Below, in pieces: positions 1 to 12,631 of a stretch of 64,000 nt of DNA. Position 1 is the stretch's first letter; every line of letters begins with the position of its first letter. The notes below the pieces were generated by a model. It was not told where the DNA came from and ran no database searches. It saw only the letters and a program-made list of their open reading frames with translations. The DNA is from Allium sativum (Eukaryota; Streptophyta; Magnoliopsida; Asparagales; Amaryllidaceae), in the NCBI GenBank assembly GCA_030737875.1, contig CM060910.1:68704501-68768500 (forward strand). Reading direction: 5' to 3'. Made by a program: the position numbers and the translations under genes.

Positions 1-317
1 AATTTCTATTCGATAACCCCTTTTCAAATAAACTACATTCGATTAACTCCTCTCGAATAAACTATATTTGATTAACTCCTTTCAAATAAACTATATTCGA
101 TTAACTCCTTTCAAATAAACTATATTCAATAACTCCTTTCGAGTAAACTATATTCGATAACTCCTTTCGAATAAACTGTATTCGATTAACTCCTTTTGAA
201 TAAACTGTATTCGATAACTCCTTCCGAATAAATTATATTCGATAACTCCTTCCGAATAAATTATATTCGATAACTCCTTTCAAATAAACTATATTCGATT
301 TATTTCTTTCGAATAAA
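1..317. repeat. TTCGAATA palindromic minisatellite, 28-29 bp unit
   Basis: About eleven imperfect units of 28-29 bp, each with a core like ATTCGATAACTCC followed by TTTCGAATAAACTAT. TTCGAA is self-complementary, so single strands can fold. The array resumes at 7649 on the other side of a nested solo LTR. The same repeat in reverse complement occurs at 33925-34074, 60780-61950 and 63682-64000. Confidence 0.9.
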
Positions 318-644
318 CAATATGTGACGACCCCAAACCCCGTACTGACGGTGGCAAGGGTAGTCTTTGGAATAAAACACATAAACAAATAATAGCAGAA
401 TAGAAATAAATAAATACACCAGATAATGTACAAATAATACACTGGATAAACATAATCATCAGAGTTACGCAGTATACAGGATCATACTTAGTACAAATAC
501 AGTTCAGCTATACATAGATGTCTACAGCGGATAACAAACATAATATGTACAATAGGAGATGAACAACATAAAAGAGATAAATGATAGAATCCATCTTCAG
601 CTCCAGCTATCCGGAAAGAGCCTGCTAAAACCTGAATACAAGGC

Positions 645-722
645 TGCCCGTGTAGAAAAAGGGGCACCCAAGTTTGCAAGTGAAACAAACTACGAGTCAG
701 TCATGGGACTGGTATGAGAAAT
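645..722 (-). promoter_or_regulatory. Shared LTR 3'-proximal block
   Basis: On the minus strand it reads as an ATGACTGACTC-like core, a T-rich gap, then TGGGTGCCC and an ACGGGCAGCC-like end. The same order of motifs occurs a few hundred bases before the 3' end of every LTR type in this window. The role is unknown; its place would suit the transcript 3' end (R/U5 region). That is inference. Confidence 0.5.
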
Positions 723-2307
723 CTACTTAACACATTTTATAATATGGCTAATCACGGGACCACGCCACTTTCGCGGAACGGGTTTACTCCATTGGATTGC
801 CAGTGCTTTAAAACAAGTAAATCTTTTAAACATCGCACTGCTTTTTATAAAAATGAAGCCATTATAAGACTCAGTTCCCATCACACAATGCAACGCAAAC
901 CGGGGGACAGAGTTTTACCTTATAATCGCCAAAATATGCTTGATACGGATAAAACACTTAAAATGTAAGTTTTGTCGTTTAATTCTTAATTAGACTCCAA
1001 CTGTAAATTAGTAAGAGAACGATTCCCTAAGTATTATCCCCGAAGGCCGAAACCAACATCAGACCAATACCCAGGAAACCATCCGTCTTAGCTCGTTTCC
1101 AGTTAGTTTCTAATTTCATACACAATCATAAATATCAATCATAGACGACATGAGCGTCCCATGCCACTATGTCGCCAAATATAAGTTTACAATCAAAACC
1201 GCACGATGTCGTATTTGGAAATTGGATTTCTGTCATGAACCAAGGCAAAAGATAGTCCTTACCGACTTCGAGACAATCTAGCCTACCATGTCTCAGGATC
1301 AGAGCTCGAGTGACCCTTGGATCATCAGAGCTGGTCCACTCAATGTGGATTAAACTTAAACTCTGAACAATACGTCTCCCCGCCCCATGGGGCGCAAATG
1401 AGCCAACGAATGACTCCATCGGTCCCGGATCGACCGATAAAACCGAGGTGCCTCGCAACAGCAACAACCACACAGGTGAAAATAATATAAATGTCAGCCA
1501 GTTCAAGCACTGACACCACCTCTAGCTAGAAAGAGACGCATGTCCTCCTTGAGGTCCTCTCCCGTTTCTGGTTCATACCGAGGTGTGAGGCTCGCGAATT
1601 CACGTTATACACAAAGCTACACCACACAGGCGGTGCTTTGATCATCAACCACAAGACTTTGCTTTTCAACAGAAGCCATGAACACGACATCTTAGCATGC
1701 CACACCGGCAATTCACACCACGCAACTGACAACTATCAATCACGCAGAATGAATTCTAATGTCAGACACACAGTCCATTTACAAGTCCGTTCTGGGTCTG
1801 AACGAAACCGGAGGCACTATATACCTCGCATACCCATCGATTTCCACATACGTCTAGACGATCACCACTCATTATCCATATTTCGGGATGCCTCCCAATC
1901 AGGACATCAGTTATTATCCAACCGAGGTGAAGATCTCCGGTCTTCAAGCACCGTCTTCATCTTTGATTTCTTATCGTCGATTCAGTTATTCAGAATGGGA
2001 TAAACCCGGTCTTTCTAAGCAACTCACATATATAATAAACAAGTGTTACACAAACACGTCATTCGCCTTATTCCAATTCATTAGTCACTAACCATAAATC
2101 AGAAAGAGAACGATTTCCCGAATATTAACCCCGAAGGCCGAAACCAACATCAGATCAAAACCCAGGAAACCATTCGACTTAGCTAACCTTCAGTTAGTTT
2201 CAAAATTTCGCATTCCATATCGTTTATAATATTTTATAGCGATTTATCGCTATTTTATTTATTTATTTATAGCCAATTCATTCAAACGACGCTTTGGGCC
2301 CTAACAC

Positions 2308-2790
2308 GATCGTGGCGCTGTTTTTCTTCAGATTTGATTTACACATATCTGAAAATCTAACCGTTGGATCTTCACAAATTTTATATCATTAGAAAGATCT
2401 TTTCAAAGCGATTCCAACGGTTCCAGTTTTGGGAAAATCCGACGGTCGGATCTCCCGGTACACTTGTTTGAAGTTTCGATTTCAAAATACGAACTGCAGT
2501 GTCGTTATTCGATTTAATTTAATTATATATATATATATAAATATAATCGATTCTGGCGCTGTTTTTCTTCAGATTTGAATTAAACATTCCAGACAATCCA
2601 ACTGTTGGATTTTCACAAAGTGAGTATCGTTGGAAAGATATTTCCAAGGCGAACCCAACGGTTTCGGTTTCGGGAAAATCTGATGGTCGGATCTCCCGCA
2701 CTAATCGTTTGAAATCACGATTTCAATACATGAACTGCATCTTCATTATTCGATATATTTCAATTATGTTTATATATATATATATATATA
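2308..2790. repeat. Tandem duplication of a 241-bp LTR module
   Basis: GGCGCTGTTTTTCTTCAGAT occurs at 2314 and again at 2555, and the following ~230 bp align, ending in TA-rich runs both times. The unit contains the CCAACGGTT and AAATCCGACGGTCGGATC-like stretches found once in related LTRs. Confidence 0.8.
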
Positions 2791-3059
2791 TATAATCGAA
2801 TCTTCGATTTTAAAACTATTTTCTTTTCATACATTTGATAAAAATGATATTTTTATCCAACCGACATTTATTTCGACACTTCACTATTTTTAGCAATTCA
2901 TGTATATAATAAAAACGTGTTTTTATTGCAAAACAATTTATTTCAAAACATGACTATTTTATATAGTTCATATAGATGATAAAAATATGATTTTTATTAT
3001 AAAACAATTTATTTCAAAACACGACTATTTTATATAGATGATAAAAATATGATTTTTAT

Positions 3060-3560
3060 TATAAAACAATTTATTTAAAACACGAATACCATTCAACACA
3101 TGAATTTCTATTCAACACATGAAAGTTTTCTTTAGTTCGTATATATAATAAAAATGTGATTTTTATTGTTAAAGCAATTTATTTAAAACACGAATACCAT
3201 TCAACACATGAATTTCTATTCAACGAATGAATTTCTATTCAACACATGAATGTTTTCTATAGTTCGTATATATAAAATAAAAACGTGATTTTTATTGTTA
3301 AAACAATTTATTTAAAACACGAATACCATTCAACACATGAATTTCAATTCAACGAATGAATTTCAATTCAACACATGAATGTTTTCTATAGTTCGTATAT
3401 ATAAAATAAAAATGTGATTTTTATTGTTAAAGCAATTTATTTAAAACACGAATACCATTCAACACATGAATTTCTATTCAACGAATGAATTTCTATTCAA
3501 CGAATGAATTTCTATTCAACACACGAATATAGTTTCAACACATGAAAATAACTCTAACAC
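3060..3560. repeat. Higher-order minisatellite (about 20-bp subunits in about 124-bp units)
   Basis: Subunits of the type TTTCTATTCAACACATGAA are grouped with an AT-rich spacer containing GTGATTTTTATTGTTAAA into about four larger units of roughly 120-125 bp. A thinner version (CAACACATGAATATT) is at 26525-26690 in a related solo LTR. Confidence 0.75.
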
Positions 3561-3894
3561 ATGAATATTATTCAATATTTCGGCAGCATAACGGTAGGGT
3601 AGTTAAAACCGGGGCCGTCCCTAGTACGGCTCCTCGCTCTACCTTAAAGCCTCGCAGCTTTTGACAATGGGGATTTCATGCATCTAGTTCGCACGCAGGC
3701 GGCATGTTTTTTTTTTCTTCCACAACTAATCCTATGTGGTTTCAACCAAATAATTCTCAACTACAAACGGGTATTTTCCAACCACAATCAATCAATTTCA
3801 ACCACAAACAATTCAAACCAACCATTTGCTATCAACCAATTTTCACACCAATCACAACCAATAAATATCGTCCATGGTTTGTGGACGAGGGGCG

Positions 3895-3920
3895 TATATA
3901 TATATATATATATATATATA
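3895..3920. repeat. (TA)n microsatellite
   Basis: Uninterrupted TA run inside the solo LTR. Confidence 0.95.
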
Positions 3921-5345
3921 AGTATTTCACTTCTATTTCAACACATATATAATTTTTACAACGCATATATAACTTATACATCGAACGTACAACTTATACA
4001 ACACTTATACATGAGGTGTACAACGCTTATATAACTCATACATCGACTATATAATTTATACATCGTCGTTTTCCATATCGTTTATAATTTAGAAATCTCA
4101 CATTGGGTTCCACTCCACCAAGAATAGCAGGAGGCTCAGAAAAATATGCGATCTCTTCTAGAATGTAGAAGACGTCCACACGAGTCCACTGTCTCTTGTT
4201 TCACTGAAATTCGACCACAAACGAATAAGATATCATTTTTAGAAGTTAATTGAATTTCGCGACGGTTTTAAACTGCTGGAACAGTTCAAAAATATAGAAC
4301 TCGTACCTTCACAAATCAGTTCAAAACTAGGTCGGCCAAAATCTTCCAATCCGAGGCACTTCGTCCAGATCGGGTTGCGCAGCGTTGAAGGGAGTCGGAC
4401 GAGCTTCCAGCGCCGGGGGAAGTTGGCCAGTTCGAAAGTGCCTAGGAGGAGGGGCGGCGGCCGAAAGTTCTGAGGTTTAGAGGCTTCAATCTCGATGTAT
4501 ACCAAATTATAAATTACAAATCCTATATTGATTTGAAGAGGATAGAGAGAGCTTCAAAATAAATCAAGAATTACGTGATTTCATTGAGTGGTTTGAGAGA
4601 AATCGAAGAGAGAAGTCTGGAAGGGTTTTCCATTGTGCGCCTGGAGCTATCGGGGAGAGAGAAAGTACACGGGAGAATGTGATTGGCCAAGGAATTTTAT
4701 TTTAGGGTGCGTTTTTTACAGGTCCCTATTAAGTTTCAAAATATAAAAAAAACCCGGTGATAAAAATAATATAGAATACATCCCTATTTTTGAATTTCCG
4801 CAAAAAAAATTCCAGATCTACCCTTACACACCTAAAAAACTATCCAACAACTGTTTGTCCTCATTTACTCAGTCGATCGCTCCTATTATCTTGCTCATAA
4901 ACCTAATCCTACAATTCTGGAAAACCGTCGATCACTCCAACAACGATTTTTTTATTACTTTTTTTGATTTTTACGAAAAAATAGACAATTAGATACATAT
5001 ATTACGTAAAATTGCATATATTTATGCCACTAAGTGGAATAATTGCATACATTTATTAATATTATGCAGAAAATAAATTATTAGTTTTGCGCAACAATGA
5101 AGTAGACGTGCATACATTAATATTATTCAGAAATAAATAATTACTTGAATGTAGGGACTACAATTTTTTTTATTAAGATTTTTTGATTTTTACGAAAAAC
5201 TAGACAATTAGATACAAATATTAATTAAAATTGCATACATTTATGCAAAAAAGTGAAATAATTGCATACATATACAGAACTGTACTGCATAATTGCTGAA
5301 ACCAAATAAATAACAAAAAAGTAAATACATATAATTATAACAAGA

Positions 5346-5347
<2 letters not shown>

Positions 5348-5387
<40 letters not shown>
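5348..5387. repeat. (AT)n microsatellite
   Basis: About 20 AT repeats inside the Mutator-like element. Confidence 0.95.
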
Positions 5388-5389
<2 letters not shown>

Positions 5390-6327
5390 AATAACAGAAA
5401 TATGTGCATACTTACATGAATAATTTCATAACATTTACATGTACTACATCAAAAAATAAGTATAGACCACATTTACATGTACTACATCAAAAATTTCAGA
5501 ACATTTAGTAGTCTCTGTAGAAACAACTGCAGATTTCAATCATTTGGAAAAGGATGGAGGACCAAGCTTCAACAACACCACTACACCAATATCCGCCGGA
5601 ACACTGTTATCAAAAAAAGAAAATCAACATTAATAAGCTTAATGTGCAGTAACATAAATTACAAAAACTGCTTCAGAATAATATAAATACATGCGTAGAA
5701 TTCAGCAAAAAAATTTTTTTCTGAATATTTATATGCAAGTATTCCAGATATATGCATAGAAATATGAATATATTTGTAAATTTTTTTTCTTCTGTTTGTT
5801 TGATAAAAAATTGCATATATATATGCATATTTGTCCGCAACTTTTTATCAGAAGTTCAGCAAAAATCCACGAAGGTTAGGAGAACAGTTGAGTCAACATT
5901 CCAAGAAGCACAACTGAGTTCAAAAATAAAACTCATGCTCATTCCAATGCAATTGACCAGTTTACATATTGATCGTTCAACCCATTGATGTGCAAAAGTA
6001 TACCTCATCAAAGTCATATACACTCGGGAAATACAAGTGCAAACTCAAGATTCTCAAATTCGTAACAGAGGTACCATAAACAAAATTAACCCAATTTAAT
6101 CAAATCTAAACCAGTTCTAGACCAAAGATCGTCAATCCAAAACATTAAACACCAACAAACCAATTCAAGGCAGAATTAAAAGGAACCATCACCTATAGTA
6201 GTCACGGAGCTTCAGGTTTTAAAGAAAATTCCTTGAATCAATTCGGAATTGGCAAAGTTTGGAGCCGCTCCAAGTATAATGAAAATTAAACTAAAATGGG
6301 GCAATTTAGAAAGTAGGGTTACCAGTT

Positions 6328-6590
6328 TCAGAGTTGAGATCTCGTGTATTCTTCTTCTTAGCACCGCAATCTGATCCTTCATTTCTGCAATTCGGTCGTG
6401 CGTCTCGTGTTTTGGTGCTGAAGCCCTTTCGTGTTTTGGTGCTGAAGCCCTCTCGTGTTTTGGTGCTGGAGCCACCCTCTCGTGTTTTGGTGCTGGAGCC
6501 CTCTCATGTTTTGGTGCTGGAGCCGCCCTCTCGTGTTTTGGTGCTGGAGCCCTCTCGTGTTTTGGTGCTGGAGAAGCCGCCGCCAGGGAT
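6328..6590 (-). pseudogene. Exon-like fragment with APKHER repeats and a coiled-coil-like end
   Basis: Reading the minus strand from about 6590, an open frame runs AAASPAPKHER, then seven imperfect copies of A(P/S)APKHERA, then a charged stretch RIAEMKDQIAVLRRRI that looks like a short coiled coil. A plausible intron donor (CTG followed by gtaacc) lies near 6328. The codon where a start is expected, before GCGGCGGCT, is CTG, preceded by an in-frame TAA, so a former ATG may have been lost. TTAGGGTTTTA, common in plant 5' leaders, lies upstream near 6630. I read this as the first exon of a host gene caught in a Mutator-like element. I do not recognise the parent gene, and the fragment could be a chance frame through a tandem repeat. 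Confidence 0.35.
6404..6578. repeat. 24/27-bp tandem repeat (CGTGTTTTGGTGCTGGAGCC)
   Basis: Seven units; spacing alternates between 24 and 27 bp, always a multiple of three, so the minus-strand frame stays open. Divergence between units is low. Confidence 0.9.
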
Positions 6591-7648
6591 TAGAAAAGTG
6601 TGTTTCTGTAAAAAATAAAACCCTAATACGTAACCCATAAACAAAAACGCACCGTTAAAATCGAATGAGGGCATTTCCAAAAAAAAAAAAGCTGCGTTTT
6701 AAAAATAGGGATGAGATTTATGTGTTTCAAATGGGGAGGATGTGAGCCTAATTAACTTTAGTTTTAAGGATGTGAGACTAATTTTCACTTTATTTTAATT
6801 TATAATTCAATTAAATCCGAAAATACCCCTTATCACATACGAACTCGAATTCAAACCCTACGACTGTCGTCCTTAGCTAAATACCCCCATTCCGAACACA
6901 ATGAGATATGTTTCATAGGCCCATTCGACTGTTTCAGTCAGTTTTCCTTCAAATTAAAATATAAAACATTCAATATTTAATTTGAACGTACATTTCAATT
7001 TGCCGGGGCCACACACCGATTCTAAAAATTCCCGAAAAATAAATCTAGCTATGTTTTGACGATATGGTCCCAAGAAAACTAGTTTCGTCGAATTCTGGGA
7101 CCGTTTGAAAAATGGCCCTTTTCTGGTCGATCCAGTTTAATAGAAATCGACCAAACACATTTTCCTTTGCAACGCTCACATACTAGCTTCAAAAATTATG
7201 AAATTTGAAACCTAGCAATAATTTGACATCCCGGATCCAACAAAATTTGTTTCGTTGAATTCTGAGGTCGTTTGCAAAATGGCCATTTTCACGGGCTATA
7301 TGAACTCTATAGCGACCTTTCTGAAAATTCGTTTGGCCATAACTTTTGCTTCCTGCTACGATACTTCGATTTTTCAGATTCATTAGAAAGATATTCACTA
7401 ACAGATTTAAATATTTTTGGTTTCACTAAAATCTGATTTAATTTGCACCCGGTATAGTCAGTCAAAGTTTGAATTCAATTTTTGAAACTACCGCACCATT
7501 TCAGGCCTTGTTTATAATTAGAAATAATTATTTTTATTTTCAAACGTCGATTTAAACTTACTTTTTGTTGTTATTATTTAAAATATTTATTCACTAAAAT
7601 AGCCAATTTAAAATTTTTAAATTGGTTCAGCTTTTCCAGGTTGTTACA

Positions 7649-7880
7649 CTATATTGGGTAATCCCTTTCGAATAAACTATATTCGGTTACTCCTTTCGAA
7701 TAAACTATATTCGATAACTCCTTTCAAAAAAACTATATTCGATTAACTCTCTTTGAATAACTAATATCCGATTAACTCTAATAAATTGACTCTAATTAAG
7801 TAATACTCGACTAACTCTAATTCGATTAACTAATATTACGTTAACTCTAATCAATTAATACTCGACTAACTCTATTTACA
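7649..7880. repeat. TTCGAATA minisatellite, continuation of 1-317
   Basis: Begins with CTATATTGGGTAATCCC and further 28-bp units, decaying to shorter CGATTAACTCTAAT units by about 7800. Together with 1-317 this was one array before the solo LTR entered. Confidence 0.85.
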
Positions 7881-8239
7881 CTTCTATGTAGAATTATTCG
7901 TAAAAATCTTATTTTATTTCAACACTTATAATCTCATTGAAAATTCCCTTTATAACTGATACGTTCATATTCAATTTCAAATATCGGTGTTGAAACCGAT
8001 TTTTTTACTTCTCCGTATAAATCCAGCTTTATATATTCCATTTACCAAATTATAAATATTTATTAAATTTATAAAAAAATATTTATAAATTAATCTTCTC
8101 AATTTATCTGTTAAAACATATTCTATTTAATATCTACTTTAAATCCATTCCATGGTTCTTTTATATCCCACCTTTTCCTGTTTCAATTCTATTTGTTTTT
8201 CAAATACTTCCATTTATAATTCTCTATATTTATTTTCCA

Positions 8240-8400
8240 AATAATTATTCCTTTTATAATCAATTTATTTTCTAAATAAATATCCCTTTTGTAATCCTAT
8301 TTATTTTCTAAATAAATATCCTTTTTATAATCCTATTTATTTTCTAAATAAATATCCTTTTTATAATCTATTTATTTTTTAAATAAATATTCCTTTTTCA
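8240..8400. repeat. 35-bp palindromic AT minisatellite
   Basis: Four units of about 35 bp, core TTTATTTTCTAAATAAATATCC, shown here as two overlapping arms TTTATTT and AAATAAA. A related AAATAAA/TTTATTT array is at 60500-60740 in the plus-strand LTR. Confidence 0.85.
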
Positions 8401-8737
8401 ATATCCACTTTGAAATTCCTTTTTATAAAATCATTTGATTTTATATATTTTCAATATACACATTGAAAAATCCCTTTATAACTCCAGTAATAAATATGGT
8501 ATTTAAAATACCAAATAATAATGATCAATATCACTTAAACACACATAATCAACAACCGATTATATATCACATCATATGTTACAATATATGAAAATAACAG
8601 TATTATAAATATTGAGGAATCCAGTTGGATACCTCCAACCTGTTTCCCTGCATCCACAGATGTTAAACAATATAAATAACATTGATTTCATTTCAATATG
8701 AAATATTCTGATAAACAGAATCAATATTTGATTAACG

Positions 8738-8740
<3 letters not shown>

Positions 8741-8779
<39 letters not shown>
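8741..8779. repeat. (TA)n microsatellite
   Basis: About 19 TA repeats inside the left LTR. Confidence 0.95.
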
Positions 8780-8781
<2 letters not shown>

Positions 8782-10148
8782 TTATCTATAATTTCAAACA
8801 ATACATCAGAAATTCAACCAAATAATCAGCACACAACAATCAATCATCTTTTATCACTACTAGATTATATTTATAAAAATATAAACTGTACAGGGTTAGT
8901 GAGATTTATTCACATTGGACGATCATCGTTAAATAACGATAATTTTCAGTTGATTCAGACAGACAATTTATTTCGCAATAAATTGTAATGAGCTCCAATT
9001 AGTTCCTAGTCAGTTCCATTGCGTAGCCCCACCCATACGATCCCAACGGATCTTGTTTCGTCAGATTCTGATAATGTAGGACAAAGTTATGAATATTACA
9101 AGTTTAAACCATTTTAATTGTCATTAACCTTATTTAATTATATAATAATTACTATATTATTTTCCTTAATCGTGGTTTCTTTATCTGTAACCGCCTTCTT
9201 CCCAATGCTTCGAACCTGTTCTTTCTCCCTTACTACAACTTCGAGCCACTCCAACTCTTCACGCATCTAAACAATGGGAGTACCAATTTCTTTCTTTCCT
9301 AAGGATTTCCCTCTCCATTGTCATTTCCAATGCACGCATTATTTTCATTTACCCGGAAAAACAAAAATCCTGATTCCCTATTTCCCCCTTTCAAGAACTT
9401 CAACAGTCTCGTTCCTTCTTCCTGCCCCCACTAAATCATGAATGGATTGTACCAAACATCCAGCATCTAAAACTCCTTTATTCCCATACCATCATTTTCA
9501 TCATTAACAATTTAACGCCTCGTTCATCTCCACATCTCGATCACACAGTACTACACAGCTCGCTCTTCTCTTCTCTGCCCAGAAAATGACGAACCCGACT
9601 CCACCGTGAAACATCCATTACCCAATTTTTAAATCACCATTTTCTCCTTACATTCACCACCAAAAATTCCCAAACCACCTCCAAAGCCTTCCTCTTCGAA
9701 ATGCCTATCCATCCATATATACCATGAGCATCTCGACATCTTCTTCTTTTCCGTGACTTCGGATTCCCCTAATAGGCACTCGCAACATCCGATGATGCCA
9801 TACTTCATCGCAAACTCCTGAATGACACCAAACTCCACTTTGAACACCAATATCACCTTCAAAGTTCCTAAAACACATACAAACTTCCAAAATATTGAAC
9901 CCTAAGTTCATTGAAACTCGCAATGTTCATTCAAGCGACAAAAAGGAAGTTTGAACTTCACGAAAACCACATAGAATTGTAGAGGAACTCATCAGGAATT
10001 CAATTACACTCATTTCCGGATATTTTTGAATTTTCTTTTAATTCCTATGAATTTCTAAAGCAGGGAATTTCACTGTTTATATTTTTCTTGTGGCGGCTAT
10101 CAAATTTGACTATGGAGAAGGAGACACTAGGGTTGGGAGTGGTGTAGA

Positions 10149-10156
10149 TATTTATA
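10149..10156 (-). promoter_or_regulatory. Candidate LTR TATA box
   Basis: TATAAATA on the minus strand, in the context CCTATAAATATCTAC, followed downstream by a GC-richer leader. The position in the LTR matches the TATA box at 31946 in the mirror LTR. Confidence 0.5.
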
Positions 10157-11235
10157 GGATAGTTAAATATATTTTTTATTCTATTTTTTTATTTAATTTT
10201 ATGCTATCGCTGCATGTATTTATCGTTTTAAAATTCCTATGATCACGTACAATATCCAAATTCGATAAAAATAGACGTGTAGCTATAGTTCGACATTACT
10301 GACCCAACAAAACTTATTTAGTCGAATTCCGATTCTGTTTGCTCACACAACGTATTTTTAAAGTCGAATTATCGACTGTTTTTAACATTAAAATCCCGTA
10401 CGACCACATACTGACTCCAAAAATCACGAAAATTGAAATCTAACAATAATTTAATATTCCGGATCTAACAAAATTAGTTTCGTCGAAAACAGAGTTCGTT
10501 TGCAAAAATGGCTATTTTTAAATCTCTAAATAAATCCATTTAAATATTAATATATTTAAAAACAATTTAATTTAATATTATTAAATTAATATTATCGTAT
10601 ATATCCCAACAGAATATCATACAGCTCCAAAATAAATACATCGGAATTTATAACTCGATATTTCAAAGTACCAAGTTATATCGATATTCGATTTATATAA
10701 AAATCCTTTTATAATATAAATAAATCGTTATAAATTATAAAGGAATTCCATAGCGATTTTTCGAAAATTTGATTTGGACATAGCTCAAAATCTACACGAT
10801 GAAATCCCGATTTTTCTCTTCCATTAGAAATATATACTTCACCCGCTCCGAACGTTTCTTGTTTCACAGAAATCCAGTTTAAAACGGATTCTGTATATTC
10901 GTTTAAAGTTCGAATCGCCAAATTACGAACTGCCACGCCATTTCGAGCTCGATTATAATTATAATATAAATTATACGCTCAACCGTCGTTTATATAATAT
11001 ATTCGTTAATATAATTCAGCTCTAAACTGAAATATATATATTATAAATAATCCAGTTCACACAATATTGTGAATTCCACTATTTCCGACTATTTCGGAAA
11101 TTAAATATATTATTCTATTGTTTATATTAATTAAATACTCAATATTATTTAATTCTGGCGATTTTAAGTTACCAAACCATTATTTAAATAATTAAATAAA
11201 TTATTTATAATACCGTAAAAATAAGGGACATTACA

Positions 11236-12374
11236 CTGACCTTATTTGATAATCTCTTTAGTCGCTTACTACTTCCCGTAGGATAGGTAGACATATTTGA
11301 CATTTTTAGCTTCTAGGTTTGGTATCCCCCCCACACCATTTAAAACCCCTAAATTGAAAGACCTACTCCTAGGTGGACTCCTCAACCTAAGCCACTTAAG
11401 ATCCAAGGAAGCAAACTATACGTGAAGAATATTAAGTTCGTACCCCATTAGCCTTTAATACCTTTCCCTATTGGGATAAAGTGGATTATGTTATTAAGTC
11501 CTTCCCGTTTAGTTTCACTTCAAGGAAATACTATATGCACACGATTTATCGTCACGGGTTCTTATGGTTATTCTTAACCTACTAGTCCAATCCTAACTTT
11601 AAACTATAAGTTCTATATTAACTAGTATAAATAAGGAAATTATATCCTCCTTATCCTATGATATTTATTTATTTATTTTCCCTAGTTGGACTTGGTACTT
11701 AAAACGACAATCAATCCCCATTAAACCCCCTTTTATTCCCTTTACTTCTATTCATAGATTAATTGCAATTTATAACCATAATGGTCATATTTTCCTAAGG
11801 CAATCATAAAATTCCTATTTTCCTTTTTGTTACCATTGATTATAATTAATGCCATTTATGAGCCTAATGGCCATAATTTTCCTAAGGCATTAATTCACAA
11901 TGGATATCCTTATCTTATCAGTCCCGGATGTATCCATTTGTTATACCCCAACAGACATTACCAATCTTATTTATTTATTTATTTATTGCATGTTATATAT
12001 ATATATATACATACACACACACATATATTTGTGCACCAGACCTCAAACATTAAGTTGACCACTTGTGGATGCTGGATTTGCCGGTCGGTTCCGGGCATAC
12101 TTCTACCACAAGTTGAACTTAACCTTGTGTCTTAGTACAGTTATATTTACGCTCTAGACCCCTTACATTAAGCTGACCACTTGTGGAAGCTAGATTTGCC
12201 AGTTGGTTCTAGGCAGACTTCTACCGTAAATTGAGCCTAACCTTGTGTTTAGATGCATTTTAAACTAAATTATCTAATTGGGGTTTACAACATTAATCCA
12301 AATATGTCTTAGGAATTGTAACCATTCTACTTAATTTCCTTATTAAGTTTACTTTCCCCAAATCATCATTACTT
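11236..12374. other. Intergenic stretch with two local duplications
   Basis: No gene seen. Two degenerate local duplications stand out: about 45 bp at 11758-11805 and 11845-11894 (shared AATGG.CATA.TTTTCCTAAGGCA), and about 97 bp at 12038-12135 and 12156-12252 (shared TTAAG.TGACCACTTGTGGA). CTGAC at 11236-11240 would be the target duplication of the left LTR; its partner lies outside the window. Confidence 0.6.
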
Positions 12375-12427
12375 ACAATGGTTTTTTTTGGGCAAGGCTG
12401 ACTGGTTTTTAAAGTTATCCGTAACTC

Positions 12428-12433
12428 TTTATT
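12428..12433 (-). terminator. Polyadenylation signal AATAAA
   Basis: AATAAA on the minus strand about 38 bases before the A8 run at 12389-12382, downstream of the DUF4283 relic. Confidence 0.5.
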
Positions 12434-12631
12434 AAAAAAATAAAAGAGAAGGTAAAGTTTACACAGGTGATATACCAAGCGTATATCTGCTAAAAAATGC
12501 ATGTTCCCACGTAGGGGAAACAAAAGTAACATTGGTTAACATCGGCGAAATACAACATTACATAATACATTACAGTTTCATAGTGCCAAGGATAGCACCT
12601 AAAACTCAGTTGGCTTTCATCCAATATCAAA

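Larger units (their letters stand above)
4705..6788. mobile_element. Mutator-like (MULE) non-autonomous element, possible gene carrier
   Basis: Perfect 9-bp flanks TTTATTTTA at 4696-4704 and 6789-6797, the target-duplication size of Mutator-like elements. About 70-75 bp in from each end, on opposite strands, is the same run CATCCCTATTTTT followed by an A/T homopolymer and a TTCC-like stretch, so the ends form diverged inverted repeats of about 110 bp. The outermost bases match poorly, so exact termini are uncertain, and the duplication is low-complexity. The related solo LTR at 23267-29488 lacks this segment at the matching place. No transposase is recognisable. It contains an exon-like relic (6590-6328) and a TA microsatellite. 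Confidence 0.5.
323..7648 (-). mobile_element. Solo LTR (minus strand) nested in the minisatellite
   Basis: The minus-strand copy starts TGTAACAACC at 7648 and ends GGGGTCGTCACA at 323. Flanks are caata (318-322) and ctata (7649-7653); the uninterrupted minisatellite unit reads ctata here, so this is a 5-bp target duplication with one change. There is one LTR only, with no primer site or polypurine tract, as expected after LTR-LTR recombination. It is 7326 bp, of which 2084 bp is a later Mutator-like insertion (4705-6788), leaving about 5.2 kb of LTR. Inside are the shared 3' block (645-722), a doubled 241-bp module (2308-2790), a higher-order minisatellite (3060-3560) and a leader region near 4270-4700. 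No coding function is seen. Confidence 0.8.
1..11235 (-). mobile_element. Long LTR (minus strand), start at 11235, runs off left edge
   Basis: On the minus strand this begins TGTAATGTCCC at 11235, the usual start of this LTR type, and continues through a conserved module (10950-10745), a TATA box near 10150, a leader, palindromic minisatellites (8400-8240, 7880-7649) and, after a nested solo LTR (7648-323), the same TTCGAATA minisatellite down to base 1. The far end and any internal region lie outside the window, so I cannot say whether it is solo or part of a full element. Its layout matches the plus-strand LTR starting at 30879, including the 10936-10709 and 31166-31357 stretch, which reads as related peptides in both. 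No credible protein-coding gene is seen in it. Ty3/gypsy-type is inferred from the shared end sequence. Confidence 0.7.
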
